Assembly (NCBI GenBank): GCA_902790675.1
Contig: CADASU010000001.1
Coordinates: 212,540 to 276,539 of the forward strand
From: Oscillospiraceae bacterium
GTDB lineage: Bacteria > Bacillota > Clostridia > Oscillospirales > Ruminococcaceae
Direction: 5' to 3'
Length of the DNA stretch: 64,000 nucleotides
Part shown: positions 37,587 through 46,018 of the stretch, in pieces
Layout: each line of letters begins with the position of its first letter
Position numbering within the stretch: the first letter of the stretch is position 1
Translations under genes and position numbers: made by a program
Notes under the pieces: model-generated
The model's database searches: none
What the model was told of the DNA's origin: nothing
What the model saw: the letters and a program-made list of their open reading frames with translations, nothing else

Positions 37587-38828
37587 CTATCTTACCTGAC
37601 CATTACCTCTTATTATAAATTTTTGAGTGGTTAGTTCTCTAATGCTCATAGGCCCTCTAGCATGAAGTTTCTGAGTAGATATTCCTATTTCAGCGCCCAG
37701 TCCAAATTCACTTCCATCGGTAAACCTAGTTGAGGCATTAACATAAACAGCTGCCGAATCTATTGATTGCAAAAAATATTCGGAAGCTTTATAGTCTGAT
37801 GTTATAATTGACTCTGAGTGCTTAGAAGAATATTTATTAATATGTTCAATAGCCTCATCTAAACAGTCTACTATTTTAACAGACATTTTATATCCTAAAT
37901 ATTCAGTGTAATAATCTTCATCAGTAGCCAAATCTATATCAGGCAAAATTTTTTGAGATTCGCTGCATCCAACCAACTCAACATTGTATTTATCAAATTC
38001 ACTCTTTAATTTGCCCAAAAACAAGCTAGCAACATCTTTGTGAACAACTAAACTTTCAGCTGCATTGCAAACCGAAGGACGAGATGTTTTTGCATTAACA
38101 ACGATGTCAACTGCCATATCAATATCAGCACTATCATCTACATATATATGACAATTTCCCGTTCCTGTTTCAATAACTGGAACATTTGAATTTGAAACAA
38201 CAGAATTAATAAGCCCCGCGCTACCCCTAGGTATCAAAACATCTAATATTCCATGCATTTTCATCATTTCATTAGCACTTTCTCGTGCTGTATCTACAAC
38301 TAAACCAACAATATCAGAGGGTAGCCCATTTTTAGCAACAGCACTTTTCATAAGTTCAACTAAAATAGTATTAGTTTTTATTGATTCTTTTCCTCCTCTA
38401 AGCAAAACTGCATTTCCAGATTTTATACATATCGTAGCAGCATCTACTGAAACATTCGGCCTAGACTCAAATATTATTCCAACAACACCTATTGGCACTC
38501 TAATTTTTTCAATTTTTAATCCATTAGGCCTCACCCAACCAGAAACAACTTCACTCACAGGATCAGCCAAACTAATTAGTTCATCTATAGCAAGCGCCAT
38601 AGAATTAATTCGATTATAGTTTAAAGTTAGCCTGTCTATTAAATGCTCCGGCATCCCATTATTTTTAGCTGCTTCAATATCTTTTTGGTTTTGCACCAAT
38701 ATTTCATCTACATTGCTTAATAAAATTTCTTTAATTGAATTTAAAATTTTATTTTTTTGTTCCGATGTTGCTCTGTTTATATATTTCGCAGCATTTTTAA
38801 CTTTAATTGCTCTCTCCACAGTATTCAT
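37587..38828 (-). CDS. proA: Glutamate-5-semialdehyde dehydrogenase
   Basis: The protein has 413 residues and performs the second step of proline synthesis, reducing glutamyl phosphate with NADPH. It is an aldehyde-dehydrogenase fold protein with PIGVVGIIFESRPNVSVDAA, the LLRGGKES block and the catalytic cysteine in SRPSVCNAAESL. GSEFGLGAEIGISTQKLHARGPM is the family-typical C-terminal block. GGAGG precedes the ATG. It follows proB by 44 nt. Confidence 0.96.
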   Translation of the reverse strand: MNTVERAIKVKNAAKYINRATSEQKNKILNSIKEILLSNVDEILVQNQKDIEAAKNNGMPEHLIDRLTLNYNRINSMALAIDELISLADPVSEVVSGWVRPNGLKIEKIRVPIGVVGIIFESRPNVSVDAATICIKSGNAVLLRGGKESIKTNTILVELMKSAVAKNGLPSDIVGLVVDTARESANEMMKMHGILDVLIPRGSAGLINSVVSNSNVPVIETGTGNCHIYVDDSADIDMAVDIVVNAKTSRPSVCNAAESLVVHKDVASLFLGKLKSEFDKYNVELVGCSESQKILPDIDLATDEDYYTEYLGYKMSVKIVDCLDEAIEHINKYSSKHSESIITSDYKASEYFLQSIDSAAVYVNASTRFTDGSEFGLGAEIGISTQKLHARGPMSIRELTTQKFIIRGNGQVR

Positions 38829-38872
38829 TATCTATTTACCTCCAAAAAATAAAATTTGACATTAAAAATCTA

Positions 38873-39670
38873 CTACTTTCTTAACCAATTAAGACTTTTT
38901 TTCAAATCAATAAGCGTTCCTATATAGTTCCCCTCTAAAAAGCTATATATTCTGCTTGGATAAGCTCCATTTATTATTAACGTGGGTATATCCTTAAACG
39001 ACGCCATCTCTGCGGCATTCAACTTGGTAATCATTCCACCCGTTCCTAAAGTGCTTGTTTCTCCTTTGGCAGCCTCTTTTAAAGTCCCATCCAACGTGTC
39101 TATATATTTTATTAATTTTGCATCTTCAAATTTTCTCGGGTTTTTATCATACATTCCATCCATGTCCGTTAATATAATTAAAATATCTGCATCAATTAAA
39201 ACCGAAACAGCAGCAGAAAGCGTATCATTATCTCCAAACTCTAATTCCTTAGTAAACATTGTATCATTAGCATTAACTATAGGTATAATATTTTTATTTA
39301 GTAAAGAGTGGAATGTATTTTTTGTATTAAGTTCATCTTCTCCACCATCTAAAACTTGCTGCGTCAACAATATTTGAGACACCATATGACTATATCTCGA
39401 AAATAAAGTGTCATATATATTCATAAGTTCACATTGCCCAACAGAAGCGCACGCTTGCCTATCTGATATATTTTTAGGAGGCTTAGAATAGCCCATCTTA
39501 CCAGCACCAACTCCTATAGCTCCAGAAGTAACTAAAACAATATCCCTGCCCGTATTTTTTATGTCAGCCAAAACTTTAACCAAAGCCTCCATGCGGCGTA
39601 TATTAGGAAGCCCCGTTGAATGAGTTAACGTAGACGTTCCAACTTTAACAACTATTCTATTAAATTTCAT
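38873..39670 (-). CDS. proB: Glutamate 5-kinase
   Basis: The protein has 265 residues and phosphorylates glutamate as the first step of proline synthesis. It is an amino-acid kinase fold protein with VVKVGTSTLTH, VTSGAIGVGAGKM and FGDNDTLSAAV segments. It lacks the C-terminal PUA domain found in E. coli ProB, as in many Clostridia. The ATG at 39670 is chosen over a GTG at 39682. Its GAGGTG ribosome binding site lies at the stop codon of the upstream phosphatase gene, so the genes are tightly linked. Confidence 0.94.
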   Translation of the reverse strand: MKFNRIVVKVGTSTLTHSTGLPNIRRMEALVKVLADIKNTGRDIVLVTSGAIGVGAGKMGYSKPPKNISDRQACASVGQCELMNIYDTLFSRYSHMVSQILLTQQVLDGGEDELNTKNTFHSLLNKNIIPIVNANDTMFTKELEFGDNDTLSAAVSVLIDADILIILTDMDGMYDKNPRKFEDAKLIKYIDTLDGTLKEAAKGETSTLGTGGMITKLNAAEMASFKDIPTLIINGAYPSRIYSFLEGNYIGTLIDLKKSLNWLRK

Positions 39671-39678
39671 TAAAAAAA

Positions 39679-40344
39679 TCACACCTCTTCATAATCCAAA
39701 TTAAAAAAGCCCGAACTTTCATTGAAACATTTTCCATACGGTAAAATATCACAAACTTCAAATATATTATCTCTTGACCACATTTGCGCTGTAGTAAGTA
39801 AAGAATATCCTCCTCCAGGCTCCATATTCCATTCAAGCGGAGTTCTTTGCGGCATGCCAAACAGATATAACACCATGCTCAAAACACCAGAATGCCCAAC
39901 TAATGCCGCTTCATAGATTCTGTTTTTCATCATATCGCTCATCAAATAATTAAAACCATTTAATACACGTTTTGCAAACTGTTCCTTAGTTTCTCCACCT
40001 TTCGGCGAATTTTTCATATTTCCATCAATCCAGCTTTTATATTCCAAATCTTTCGACAGTTCGTCAATAGACCTGTTTTCAAAAACGCCAAAAGAACATT
40101 CCCGAAGAGCATCTATATTTTCAATAAGATTATTGGGATATATAATCTCTGCAGTTTCAACCGCCCTTTTAAGTGGACTAGAATATACTTTTTGAACTTT
40201 AGGATATTCATAGTGCTGAGTTAAAGACATAATTTCTTGTTTGCCTTCTTCACTAAGCGATATATCTGTCGAACCAAGATATACACCTTGTTTATTAGCA
40301 CTAGTTAGTCCATGCCTTATTAAATATAATTTATATGATCGCAA
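39679..40344 (-). CDS. Histidine phosphatase family protein (phosphoglycerate mutase-like)
   Basis: The protein has 221 residues. The catalytic RHG motif lies at LIRHGLTSANKQG, with YSSPLKRAVETAEII and a later VGHSGVLSMVLY holding the second histidine. Substrates of this family range from phosphoglycerate to alpha-ribazole phosphate, so no specific role is given. The TTG at 40344 is chosen because AAGGAG lies seven bases upstream. It is transcribed ahead of proB-proA, which may reflect operon convenience rather than a role in proline synthesis. Confidence 0.85.
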   Translation of the reverse strand: MRSYKLYLIRHGLTSANKQGVYLGSTDISLSEEGKQEIMSLTQHYEYPKVQKVYSSPLKRAVETAEIIYPNNLIENIDALRECSFGVFENRSIDELSKDLEYKSWIDGNMKNSPKGGETKEQFAKRVLNGFNYLMSDMMKNRIYEAALVGHSGVLSMVLYLFGMPQRTPLEWNMEPGGGYSLLTTAQMWSRDNIFEVCDILPYGKCFNESSGFFNLDYEEV

Positions 40345-40435
40345 AACAGTTCTCCTTTTTATTCCATTTTGTTCTAATATCACAATAACAATTATACTGC
40401 AATTTCAAACAATTTACAAAACAATATTTTTACAT

Positions 40436-40464
40436 AAAAAAACATCTAAAAATTTGTAGATGTT
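40436..40464 (-). terminator. Terminator-like hairpin upstream of the phosphatase-proBA operon
   Basis: AACATCTA/TAGATGTT (40441-40448, 40457-40464), read on the minus strand, is followed by a T run. No minus-strand gene lies upstream in the divergent gap, so it may be an attenuator in the leader. Confidence 0.5.
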
Positions 40465-40553
40465 AATTCCAATATTAAAGCATAAATAAAAGACAACTTT
40501 AAATAAAATAATTTATTGTGTATAATTCTTTTATAGACACAAAAAAAATAATT

Positions 40554-40582
40554 TTGACAAATTTTGAACAATAGATTATAAT
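40554..40582 (+). promoter_or_regulatory. Consensus promoter of the XRE regulator gene
   Basis: TTGACA (40554-40559), a 17-bp spacer and TATAAT (40577-40582) match both boxes of the consensus exactly, about 85 nt before the start codon. Confidence 0.8.
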
Positions 40583-40667
40583 TTTATGAGTTGGTCTACT
40601 AAAAGTATTTTTAAAAATCACATTACTAGATGTTAAAAATTATCATGTTAAACGTTAGGAGGAAAAT

Positions 40668-41360
40668 ATGAATTCGGATTTTCCAAGAATTATATCGCTA
40701 CTAAGAAAAGAAAAAGGTATTAGCCAAAAATATGCATCTCAACAACTAGGTGTATCTCAGTCGCTGCTGTCTCATTATGAAAAAGGCATTCGTGAATGTG
40801 GTTTATCTTTTGTTATTAAAGTTGCAGACTTCTACGGAGTATCTTGTGATTATCTTTTAGGAAGATCCCCCGAAAGAAACGGTGCTACCATAAAGGTAGA
40901 TAATATTAAAGACCCTTCAACACAAAAAGAAGTTCTTAATCCACAAACATTAAAAATTATTTACAAAAAGAAAATTTTATTTTGCTCTTTAAACATTTTA
41001 TTTGATCTTTTATCCAAAACAGGCAGTAGCAAGTTAATAAACAAAATTTCTTCATTTTTATATTTGGCGGTTTATAGAATGTTTCGTGTTATTTTTAGAA
41101 TAAACAAAAAAAATAAAAATGAAATGTTCGTTATCGAAGATGCAATTGCAAACCAAAGTGCACAGGCTGAAATGATAAAATTTGAATCAACCTCGAATAT
41201 AATTTCCAAGGGAATTTTGCCAAAAAAATATAACGAACAAATAGATTCTAGTAAAGTTCAAATAAACAACGAAATGTTAGAGCAAAATTATCCGGAAGAT
41301 CACAGCGCCCTTTTAAATTTAATAAAATGCTGCGAAACAATTCTCAAAGAATCTAAATGA
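40668..41360 (+). CDS. XRE family HTH transcriptional regulator
   Basis: The protein has 230 residues. An N-terminal helix-turn-helix spans about 7-61 (IISLLRKEKGISQKYASQQLGVSQ, then LLSHYEKG, then FYGVSCDYLLGRS). The C-terminal 150 residues are lysine- and isoleucine-rich and match no domain I recognise; they may be a ligand or oligomerisation module. AGGAGG precedes the ATG. It stands at the head of a plus-strand group with a CPBP protease and a small ORF and may regulate it. Confidence 0.85.
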   Translation: MNSDFPRIISLLRKEKGISQKYASQQLGVSQSLLSHYEKGIRECGLSFVIKVADFYGVSCDYLLGRSPERNGATIKVDNIKDPSTQKEVLNPQTLKIIYKKKILFCSLNILFDLLSKTGSSKLINKISSFLYLAVYRMFRVIFRINKKNKNEMFVIEDAIANQSAQAEMIKFESTSNIISKGILPKKYNEQIDSSKVQINNEMLEQNYPEDHSALLNLIKCCETILKESK

Positions 41361-41425
41361 GCTCTAAACCAATCCTCTGGAAGGTAAAGAAAAATTGATT
41401 ATGTTAATAACTGGGAGGCAAAGCT

Positions 41426-42100
41426 GTGAAAAATTTAAAACTAAAGCAGTTGAATTTTAAAAATGTAATGTTTTCAATGGCGATAATAATGCTAGTTTGG
41501 TTTGTAGTTTGGTATCCATTTTATTATTTTTTATTTCCGAAAGATTTAAGTACAACAATGAGTAATTTAATTGGTCTCAGTTGTCAATATTTGAGGATGT
41601 TGCCTGCGGTTTTGTTCTTTAGTTACTACAAGGATAGCATTAAAATTAGCTTTAAAGAGATATTTTCACTTAAATTCAATTACAAATGGTTCCTTATTAT
41701 TTTGCTGTTTTGTATAGCTTATCCTTGCACATTTTCATATTTTACAAATGGCAAAATTTATTCTAAGCCTCAAGGAATGATCCTATATGACGTGGTCTTG
41801 TGGATTAGTTTAGGTCTTTGCCAAGAATTTGTTTTCAGGGGTTGGTGCTATAACGCTTTTAAAGAGGTAACTTCGCAAAGAAAAGCCGTTATAATTTCGA
41901 GTGCGTTTTTTTCGGCAAGCCATTGGTTTGCACATTTCTTTATGTTTTTTGATAATAAGTTTAATTTAGCAAAATTCATTTCAGTTACGATTTTTACATT
42001 TGTTTTTGGAGTAGCAATGTGCATTTTTATGATTAAAACCAAAAATAAATCTATCGTTCCAATTATTATTTTGCACGCCGTTTGGGACTTCTTAGGATGA
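41426..42100 (+). CDS. CPBP family intramembrane metalloprotease
   Basis: The protein has 224 residues with about seven hydrophobic segments. The CPBP (CAAX protease/bacteriocin-processing, Abi) motifs appear as CQEFVFRGW (usually EExxxR, here QE), SASHWF and HAVWDFL. The family includes CAAX-type proteases, bacteriocin self-immunity proteins and sporulation or abortive-infection candidates. The GTG start follows GGGAGG. It is 65 nt downstream of the XRE regulator, and its stop overlaps the next small ORF (ATGA). Confidence 0.82.
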   Translation: MKNLKLKQLNFKNVMFSMAIIMLVWFVVWYPFYYFLFPKDLSTTMSNLIGLSCQYLRMLPAVLFFSYYKDSIKISFKEIFSLKFNYKWFLIILLFCIAYPCTFSYFTNGKIYSKPQGMILYDVVLWISLGLCQEFVFRGWCYNAFKEVTSQRKAVIISSAFFSASHWFAHFFMFFDNKFNLAKFISVTIFTFVFGVAMCIFMIKTKNKSIVPIIILHAVWDFLG

Positions 42101-42339
42101 TAAAAAAAGAAGTTGAGAGTAAGTTAGTTTTTGAAATGGGGGAAAATAAGAAATTATTCAACAATACAAAGCTGAATATGCTAATATTGCGTGAGTATAT
42201 TAGGGATATAGTTACTAGGCAAATCAAACTGTTTGATTTAGTAAAATATGCTGTGGAAAAGGATGATAAAATCAAAGGATATAAGCTTGTATATGACGCT
42301 AAAAATATGTTTGAGCGACGACAAGATAGCAAAAATTAG
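42097..42339 (+). CDS. Small unknown ORF, probably frameshifted
   Basis: The protein has 80 residues and matches no family I know. Its ATG overlaps the CPBP stop (ATGA) and its ribosome binding site is poor. Near 42313 a one-base change of frame would extend it through an in-frame segment DDKIAKIREYAKKFEEIYII and stop at about 42393, giving about 104 residues of consistent charged, helical composition. The short reading ends instead in DSKN. A frameshift or sequence error is therefore likely. It may be a partner of the CPBP protein. Confidence 0.5.
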   Translation: MIKKEVESKLVFEMGENKKLFNNTKLNMLILREYIRDIVTRQIKLFDLVKYAVEKDDKIKGYKLVYDAKNMFERRQDSKN

Positions 42340-42430
42340 GGAATATGCTAAAAAATTTGAAGAAATATATATTATTGAAACGAAAAGAGGATAGCCTGGG
42401 GAAACTTGTCTCGTTAGAGATATTGACCAG

Positions 42431-42462
42431 GAACCCTGCAACTTTAGTCGTGGGAGGTTCAG
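42431..42462 (+). ncRNA. TnpB omega-RNA-like 3' hairpin remnant
   Basis: A GAACC/GGTTC outer stem encloses CCCTGC and CGTGGG-like inner pairing around TTTAG. It resembles the conserved 3' hairpin of IS605-type TnpB omega RNAs as I recall them. It sits upstream of the tnpB fragment rather than after it, so the element is rearranged or comes from another copy. Confidence 0.4.
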
Positions 42463-42515
42463 ATGTTTAATGCCAGAGAAGAAGGCTAGCAACAGTTAAT
42501 TAAATATTATAAAAC

Positions 42516-42704
42516 TATAAAAAGGATTTGAAATTATCTGATAGACTTTATAGATGTGGCTGCGGAAATATCATTAATTGAGATTTCCAGGCAGCTATGA
42601 ATCTTAAAGCTTATGGAGAACAATTTGCAAGCTAAAACCTAAACGTTAGTTTAAATATGCACGGATATGTTTATTCGGCGTTTACGTCTATGGAGAGTGC
42701 ATAA
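42516..42704 (+). pseudogene. Remnant of an IS605-type TnpB (C-terminal zinc ribbon)
   Basis: Read in one frame, the stretch gives KDLKLSDRLYRCGCG, then NIIN, a stop, then DFQAAMNLKAYGEQFAS, a second stop, and a tail ending MESA. This is the TnpB/OrfB zinc-ribbon and RuvC-III region (CxCG, then the DxxAAxNL block), with the arginine before the aspartate replaced by a stop. Everything upstream of the zinc ribbon is lost. There is no TnpA. It is a decayed fragment that cannot act. Confidence 0.85.
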
Positions 42705-43395
42705 ACTGTGAATCGAAAGCACACTTGTTTAAATAATGTTCAATAATTTTTTCACACTTGTCTGCAGCTTCATATTTAAATTTTTCATATTCAACCTGAG
42801 CATGGCCATTATCGGAAACAACTCTAATTGCTCCAAAATCAATATTAGCCTTATAACATGTTTGAGCAATAGCTGCTCCTTCCATATCAACAATATTGGC
42901 GTTAAACTGATTTTTTATTTGTTTTATTTTTTCACGCGTAGCAAATTGATCTCCTGTTGCAAAAATGCTCTCTTTAGCATGCATCCCGGCTTCTTTTGTT
43001 GCTTTCAGTAAATTATCAACAACAATCTTGCTTGCAGGTATTTCTATAAGATCAATTCCTGATATAAATCCAACAGGATCTCCAATTGGTGAAGTATCCA
43101 TATCATGTTGAATGAAGCCAGTTGCAACTCCAACATCTCCGATTTGCATATCTTCGGTTCCTCCCGAAACACCTATATTTATTATTTGATTGGGCGCAAA
43201 TTTCAAAATTAATGTCTGCGTGCAAATAGCAGCGTTCACTTTTCCAATACCACACTGCGCAACAATTAAATCAATATTTTTGTACTGCCCACTAATAAAT
43301 TTTGTTTTTCCCATTTCGCATATGTGTGGACTTTTCATAAGCTTCGATACTTGTTTAATTTCAATATCCATAGCTCCAACTATAGCTATTTTCAT
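42688..43395 (-). CDS. mtnN: 5'-methylthioadenosine/S-adenosylhomocysteine nucleosidase
   Basis: The protein has 235 residues and cleaves MTA and SAH to adenine and a thioribosyl product, in methionine salvage and the activated methyl cycle. Family motifs are VGAMDIEI at the start, NIGVSGGTEDMQIGDVG, and the FATGDQF and VDMEGAAIAQTCY blocks with the catalytic aspartate in RVVSDNGH. GGAGG precedes the ATG. The last 12 residues (KCAFDSQFMHSP) look foreign, because the reading runs into the tnpB remnant on the other strand. Confidence 0.94.
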   Translation of the reverse strand: MKIAIVGAMDIEIKQVSKLMKSPHICEMGKTKFISGQYKNIDLIVAQCGIGKVNAAICTQTLILKFAPNQIINIGVSGGTEDMQIGDVGVATGFIQHDMDTSPIGDPVGFISGIDLIEIPASKIVVDNLLKATKEAGMHAKESIFATGDQFATREKIKQIKNQFNANIVDMEGAAIAQTCYKANIDFGAIRVVSDNGHAQVEYEKFKYEAADKCEKIIEHYLNKCAFDSQFMHSP

Positions 43396-43426
43396 AAGTA
43401 ATAACCTCCAGAAAGGATTTTTTAAA

Positions 43427-44089
43427 ATGGTCTCAATAGGTAATCAGTGGGATACTCTTTTGTCTAAAGAATGGGACAAAGAATATTACCAGAATTTGCG
43501 CAAAATTTTAAAACATGAATATGCTTCAACTGTTATATATCCTAATATGCACGACATATTTAACGCGCTGAAATATGTAGATTATAGCGAATGTAAAGTT
43601 GTAATAATTGGTCAGGACCCATATCACGGCCCAGGTCAAGCCCATGGTTTGTCATTCTCAGTAAAACCAGGAGTTAAAGTTCCCCCTTCTCTGCAAAATA
43701 TATATAAAGAAATTGAAGCAGACGTAGGAAATCCTCAACCAAAAAACAATGGCAACTTAGTAAGATGGGCAAAACAAGGCGTGCTGCTCCTAAATGCTGT
43801 TTTAACCGTAAGAGCAGGCCAAGCCAACTCCCACTCCAAAATAGGGTGGCAAAATCTAACAAATGAAATAATTCGAATTTTAAATAATCGAACAAAGCCA
43901 ATGGTTTTTTTGTTGTGGGGCGCATACGCAGGTCAGAAACAAGAATTAATAACCAATCCGTTGCATCTAACTTTAAAAGCGGCTCACCCTAGTCCTTTGT
44001 CTGCTTCAAGAGGCTTTTTCGGATGCAAACATTTTTCTAAAACAAATAGTTTTTTGATTAAAAATGGTCAAAGTCCAATAGAATGGTGA
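43427..44089 (+). CDS. ung: Uracil-DNA glycosylase
   Basis: The protein has 220 residues (family 1 UDG). It has the water-activating motif GQDPYHGPGQAHGLSFSV, the LLNAVLTVRAGQANSH block and the C-terminal HPSPLSASRGFFGCKHFS leucine loop. It removes uracil from DNA. The ATG at 43427 with AAAGGA upstream gives the family's usual start; the long extension upstream in the same frame lies antisense to mtnN and is not real. It is divergent from mtnN. Confidence 0.96.
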   Translation: MVSIGNQWDTLLSKEWDKEYYQNLRKILKHEYASTVIYPNMHDIFNALKYVDYSECKVVIIGQDPYHGPGQAHGLSFSVKPGVKVPPSLQNIYKEIEADVGNPQPKNNGNLVRWAKQGVLLLNAVLTVRAGQANSHSKIGWQNLTNEIIRILNNRTKPMVFLLWGAYAGQKQELITNPLHLTLKAAHPSPLSASRGFFGCKHFSKTNSFLIKNGQSPIEW

Positions 44090-44101
44090 AAAACAAAAAA
44101 A

Positions 44102-44135
44102 CCAACATATGTTAGTTATAGATATGTTGGCTTTT
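44102..44135. terminator. Bidirectional terminator
   Basis: CCAACATAT/ATATGTTGG arms (44102-44110, 44122-44130) with A and T runs lie between ung and the convergent coiled-coil gene. Confidence 0.75.
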
Positions 44136-44427
44136 CTTTCATTTCAGCGTATTCTTCTTCTATTTTTCTTAACTCCAAAAATAGTTCTTCAATTTCATCA
44201 CAAATTTGTTTCACTTTTGAGTCAAAAACATTGCTATCTTCTTTAATATCACTTTTATAGTTTAAATATGTTAATGAGCCTAATTTTTCATATTTACGCT
44301 CTATTCTAGACTTTAATTTTACTATTTTCCACTTTAACTGAGAAATTTCAATAGCTTCTTGCGCTTTTTTTTCTGCAGATTTAGCAAAAGCATTAATTCT
44401 ATCAAAAAAAGAGTCTAAATTTTTCAT
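44116..44427 (-). CDS. Small coiled-coil protein of unknown function
   Basis: The protein has 103 residues, highly charged, and is predicted to be almost entirely helical coiled coil with no membrane segment. The N-terminus FFDRINAFAKSAEKKAQEAIEISQLK and the spacing of leucines suggest a family seen in Clostridia, but no function is known to me. GGGGGAGG-like sequence precedes the ATG. Its stop lies within the terminator region shared with ung. Confidence 0.7.
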   Translation of the reverse strand: MKNLDSFFDRINAFAKSAEKKAQEAIEISQLKWKIVKLKSRIERKYEKLGSLTYLNYKSDIKEDSNVFDSKVKQICDEIEELFLELRKIEEEYAEMKEKPTYL

Positions 44428-44590
44428 AGTAAAATACCTCCCCCGAGTTAAAAATATACTAAAGTATATTCTATTAACACATTTATTCTTTCTTACAATT
44501 TTAACAGTATTTTACTCATTTGTAAATACCTATTTTGTCATATTAATAATTTTTCAATATAAATTCAAAATTAATAATTTATTTAAAGTA

Positions 44591-44619
44591 TTTACTTTTT
44601 CAATTATGTATAGTATAAT
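44591..44619 (+). promoter_or_regulatory. Promoter of the foldase-like lipoprotein gene
   Basis: TTTACT (44591-44596), a 17-bp spacer and TATAAT (44614-44619) lie about 55 nt before the start. Confidence 0.55.
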
Positions 44620-44674
44620 TATCTCGTGTTGATACTTATAATGTTTAGTTTTATTAAAATAGGAGGTTATTATT

Positions 44675-45996
44675 ATGTTTGCAAACATTTTAAAGTCACA
44701 TATTAAAATTGCGACATGCGTTTTTTTAGTTTTTTGTTTATCATTATTTACTCTGAGTGGATGTGATCATAAAGGAGAAGCTGTTGCTCAATATGAAAAT
44801 CACAAAATGGAAGCCGGTGAATATAATTATATTCTTGTTCAGCAAATTTATAATGCTCAATCTCAATTAGCTGCTTCATCAGATTCTCAGACTCAATCAT
44901 CTGATCTATCAAAAATGATTTCAGAAGGTAAAATTGATAACAAGCCCGCCGCAGACTATGTAAAAGAGCAAGCAATTAAAATATCAAAAACTATGTTGGC
45001 CACACGTATTGAGTGTGATAAATCAGGCATAAATCTGCCTGATGATGATAAAAACAAAATAAAAGAAAATGTAGAAAAATCTTATGATCAACTAGATAAA
45101 GCCTATCATGTCTCTATGTTAGGAATTACTAAAGAATCATTAATTCAATTTTTAGAAGATTATCAGAGGGTGAATCTGCTTTCAAATGAACATTTTGGAG
45201 AGGGCAAATCTCAATCTGTGTCTAATGAACAAGCAGATGAATATACTAAAAATCATGGGTTGAAATATAAAGTAGTGCCCATATTTAAACCTATGGCAGA
45301 AAACGATGAATCTGTAGCTAAGGTTTTGAAAAATGAAAATGTAAAGGATGTAAAAGCTTTAGTAGACAAGTATATGAGTCAAATTGCTGCTAATAAATCT
45401 ATAGACGATATTAACGCAGCTTACAATAAAGCATCTGAAAAAAAGGAGTCTGCTCTAGACTATATTTTCCAATATGATGATCAGGATTTCGAGGGAAAAG
45501 AATTTATTACATCAATTAAACCTAATTCACCTGCTACGCTCAAAGAAGACGAGTTTGCTTATTATATAATCCAGCGTCTTGAGGTTGACCAAGAGACTGT
45601 TGAAAAAGAAAGAAACACTTCTCGCTCTGTCCTTTTATCACAAGAGGCTGAAAAATTTTTTGATGAATTAGAAAATAAATATGACATTAAAATAAATCAA
45701 GCTGCAGTCGATAGCCATAATCCTGCTGATTTTGCTTCAGTTCTCCAATCTAAACAAACCAGCTCGTCAAACAATAGCGGCAACAATAGTGGCAACAATA
45801 GTGGCAACAATAGTGGCAACAATAGTGGCAACAATAGTGGCAACAATAGTGGCAACAATAGTGGCAACAATAGTGGCGTAACAATAGTGGCAACAATAGC
45901 GGCAACAACAGCAGCAACAACAACAACAGCAGCGGCAACAATAGCGGCAACAACAGCAGCAACAACAACAGCAGCAAAAGCAACAGTAAACAATAA
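44675..45996 (+). CDS. Foldase-like lipoprotein (SurA/PrsA-type N-domain), frameshifted tail
   Basis: This is a lipoprotein with signal peptide and lipobox LSGC (C30). Residues of about 35-330 show the pattern of SurA/PrsA-type chaperones (a QYENHKMEAGEYNY start, many helices, a late KEDEFAYYIIQRLEVD), but no clear parvulin active site. A tail of nine NNSG units follows. Between units 9 and 10 two extra bases (45878-45879) shift the frame. Without them the tail runs on as NNSG/NNSS repeats and stops at 45994-45996, for 439 residues. As sequenced, it reads into the HAD gene. AGGAGG precedes the ATG. Confidence 0.8.
45770..45903 (+). repeat. Tandem 12-bp repeats encoding NNSG
   Basis: Eleven copies of AACAATAGTGGC (two copies with AGC) lie in tandem, interrupted by GT at 45878-45879. 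The downstream stretch to about 45990 is a looser AAC/AGC repeat. Change in copy number would keep frame, but the 2-nt insert does not. Confidence 0.95.
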
Positions 45997-46018
45997 CTTT
46001 AATTATTACATTTTTACT

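Noticed and set aside
40384..40667. T-box leader for proline genes
   Set aside because: No AGGGTGG-type antiterminator motif and the leader is too short; only a simple hairpin is present.
42066..42492. Minus-strand ORFs opposite the small ORF and omega-RNA-like hairpin
   Set aside because: They are low-complexity antisense readings without ribosome binding sites.
43190..43426. N-terminal extension of uracil-DNA glycosylase
   Set aside because: It lies antisense to mtnN, and the family start with AAAGGA is at 43427.
45770..45903. CRISPR-like tandem array
   Set aside because: The 12-bp units have no spacers and encode an in-frame NNSG tail.
45697..45993. Minus-strand ORF rich in leucine and valine
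   Set aside because: It is antisense to the NNSG repeat of the lipoprotein; low complexity and no ribosome binding site.
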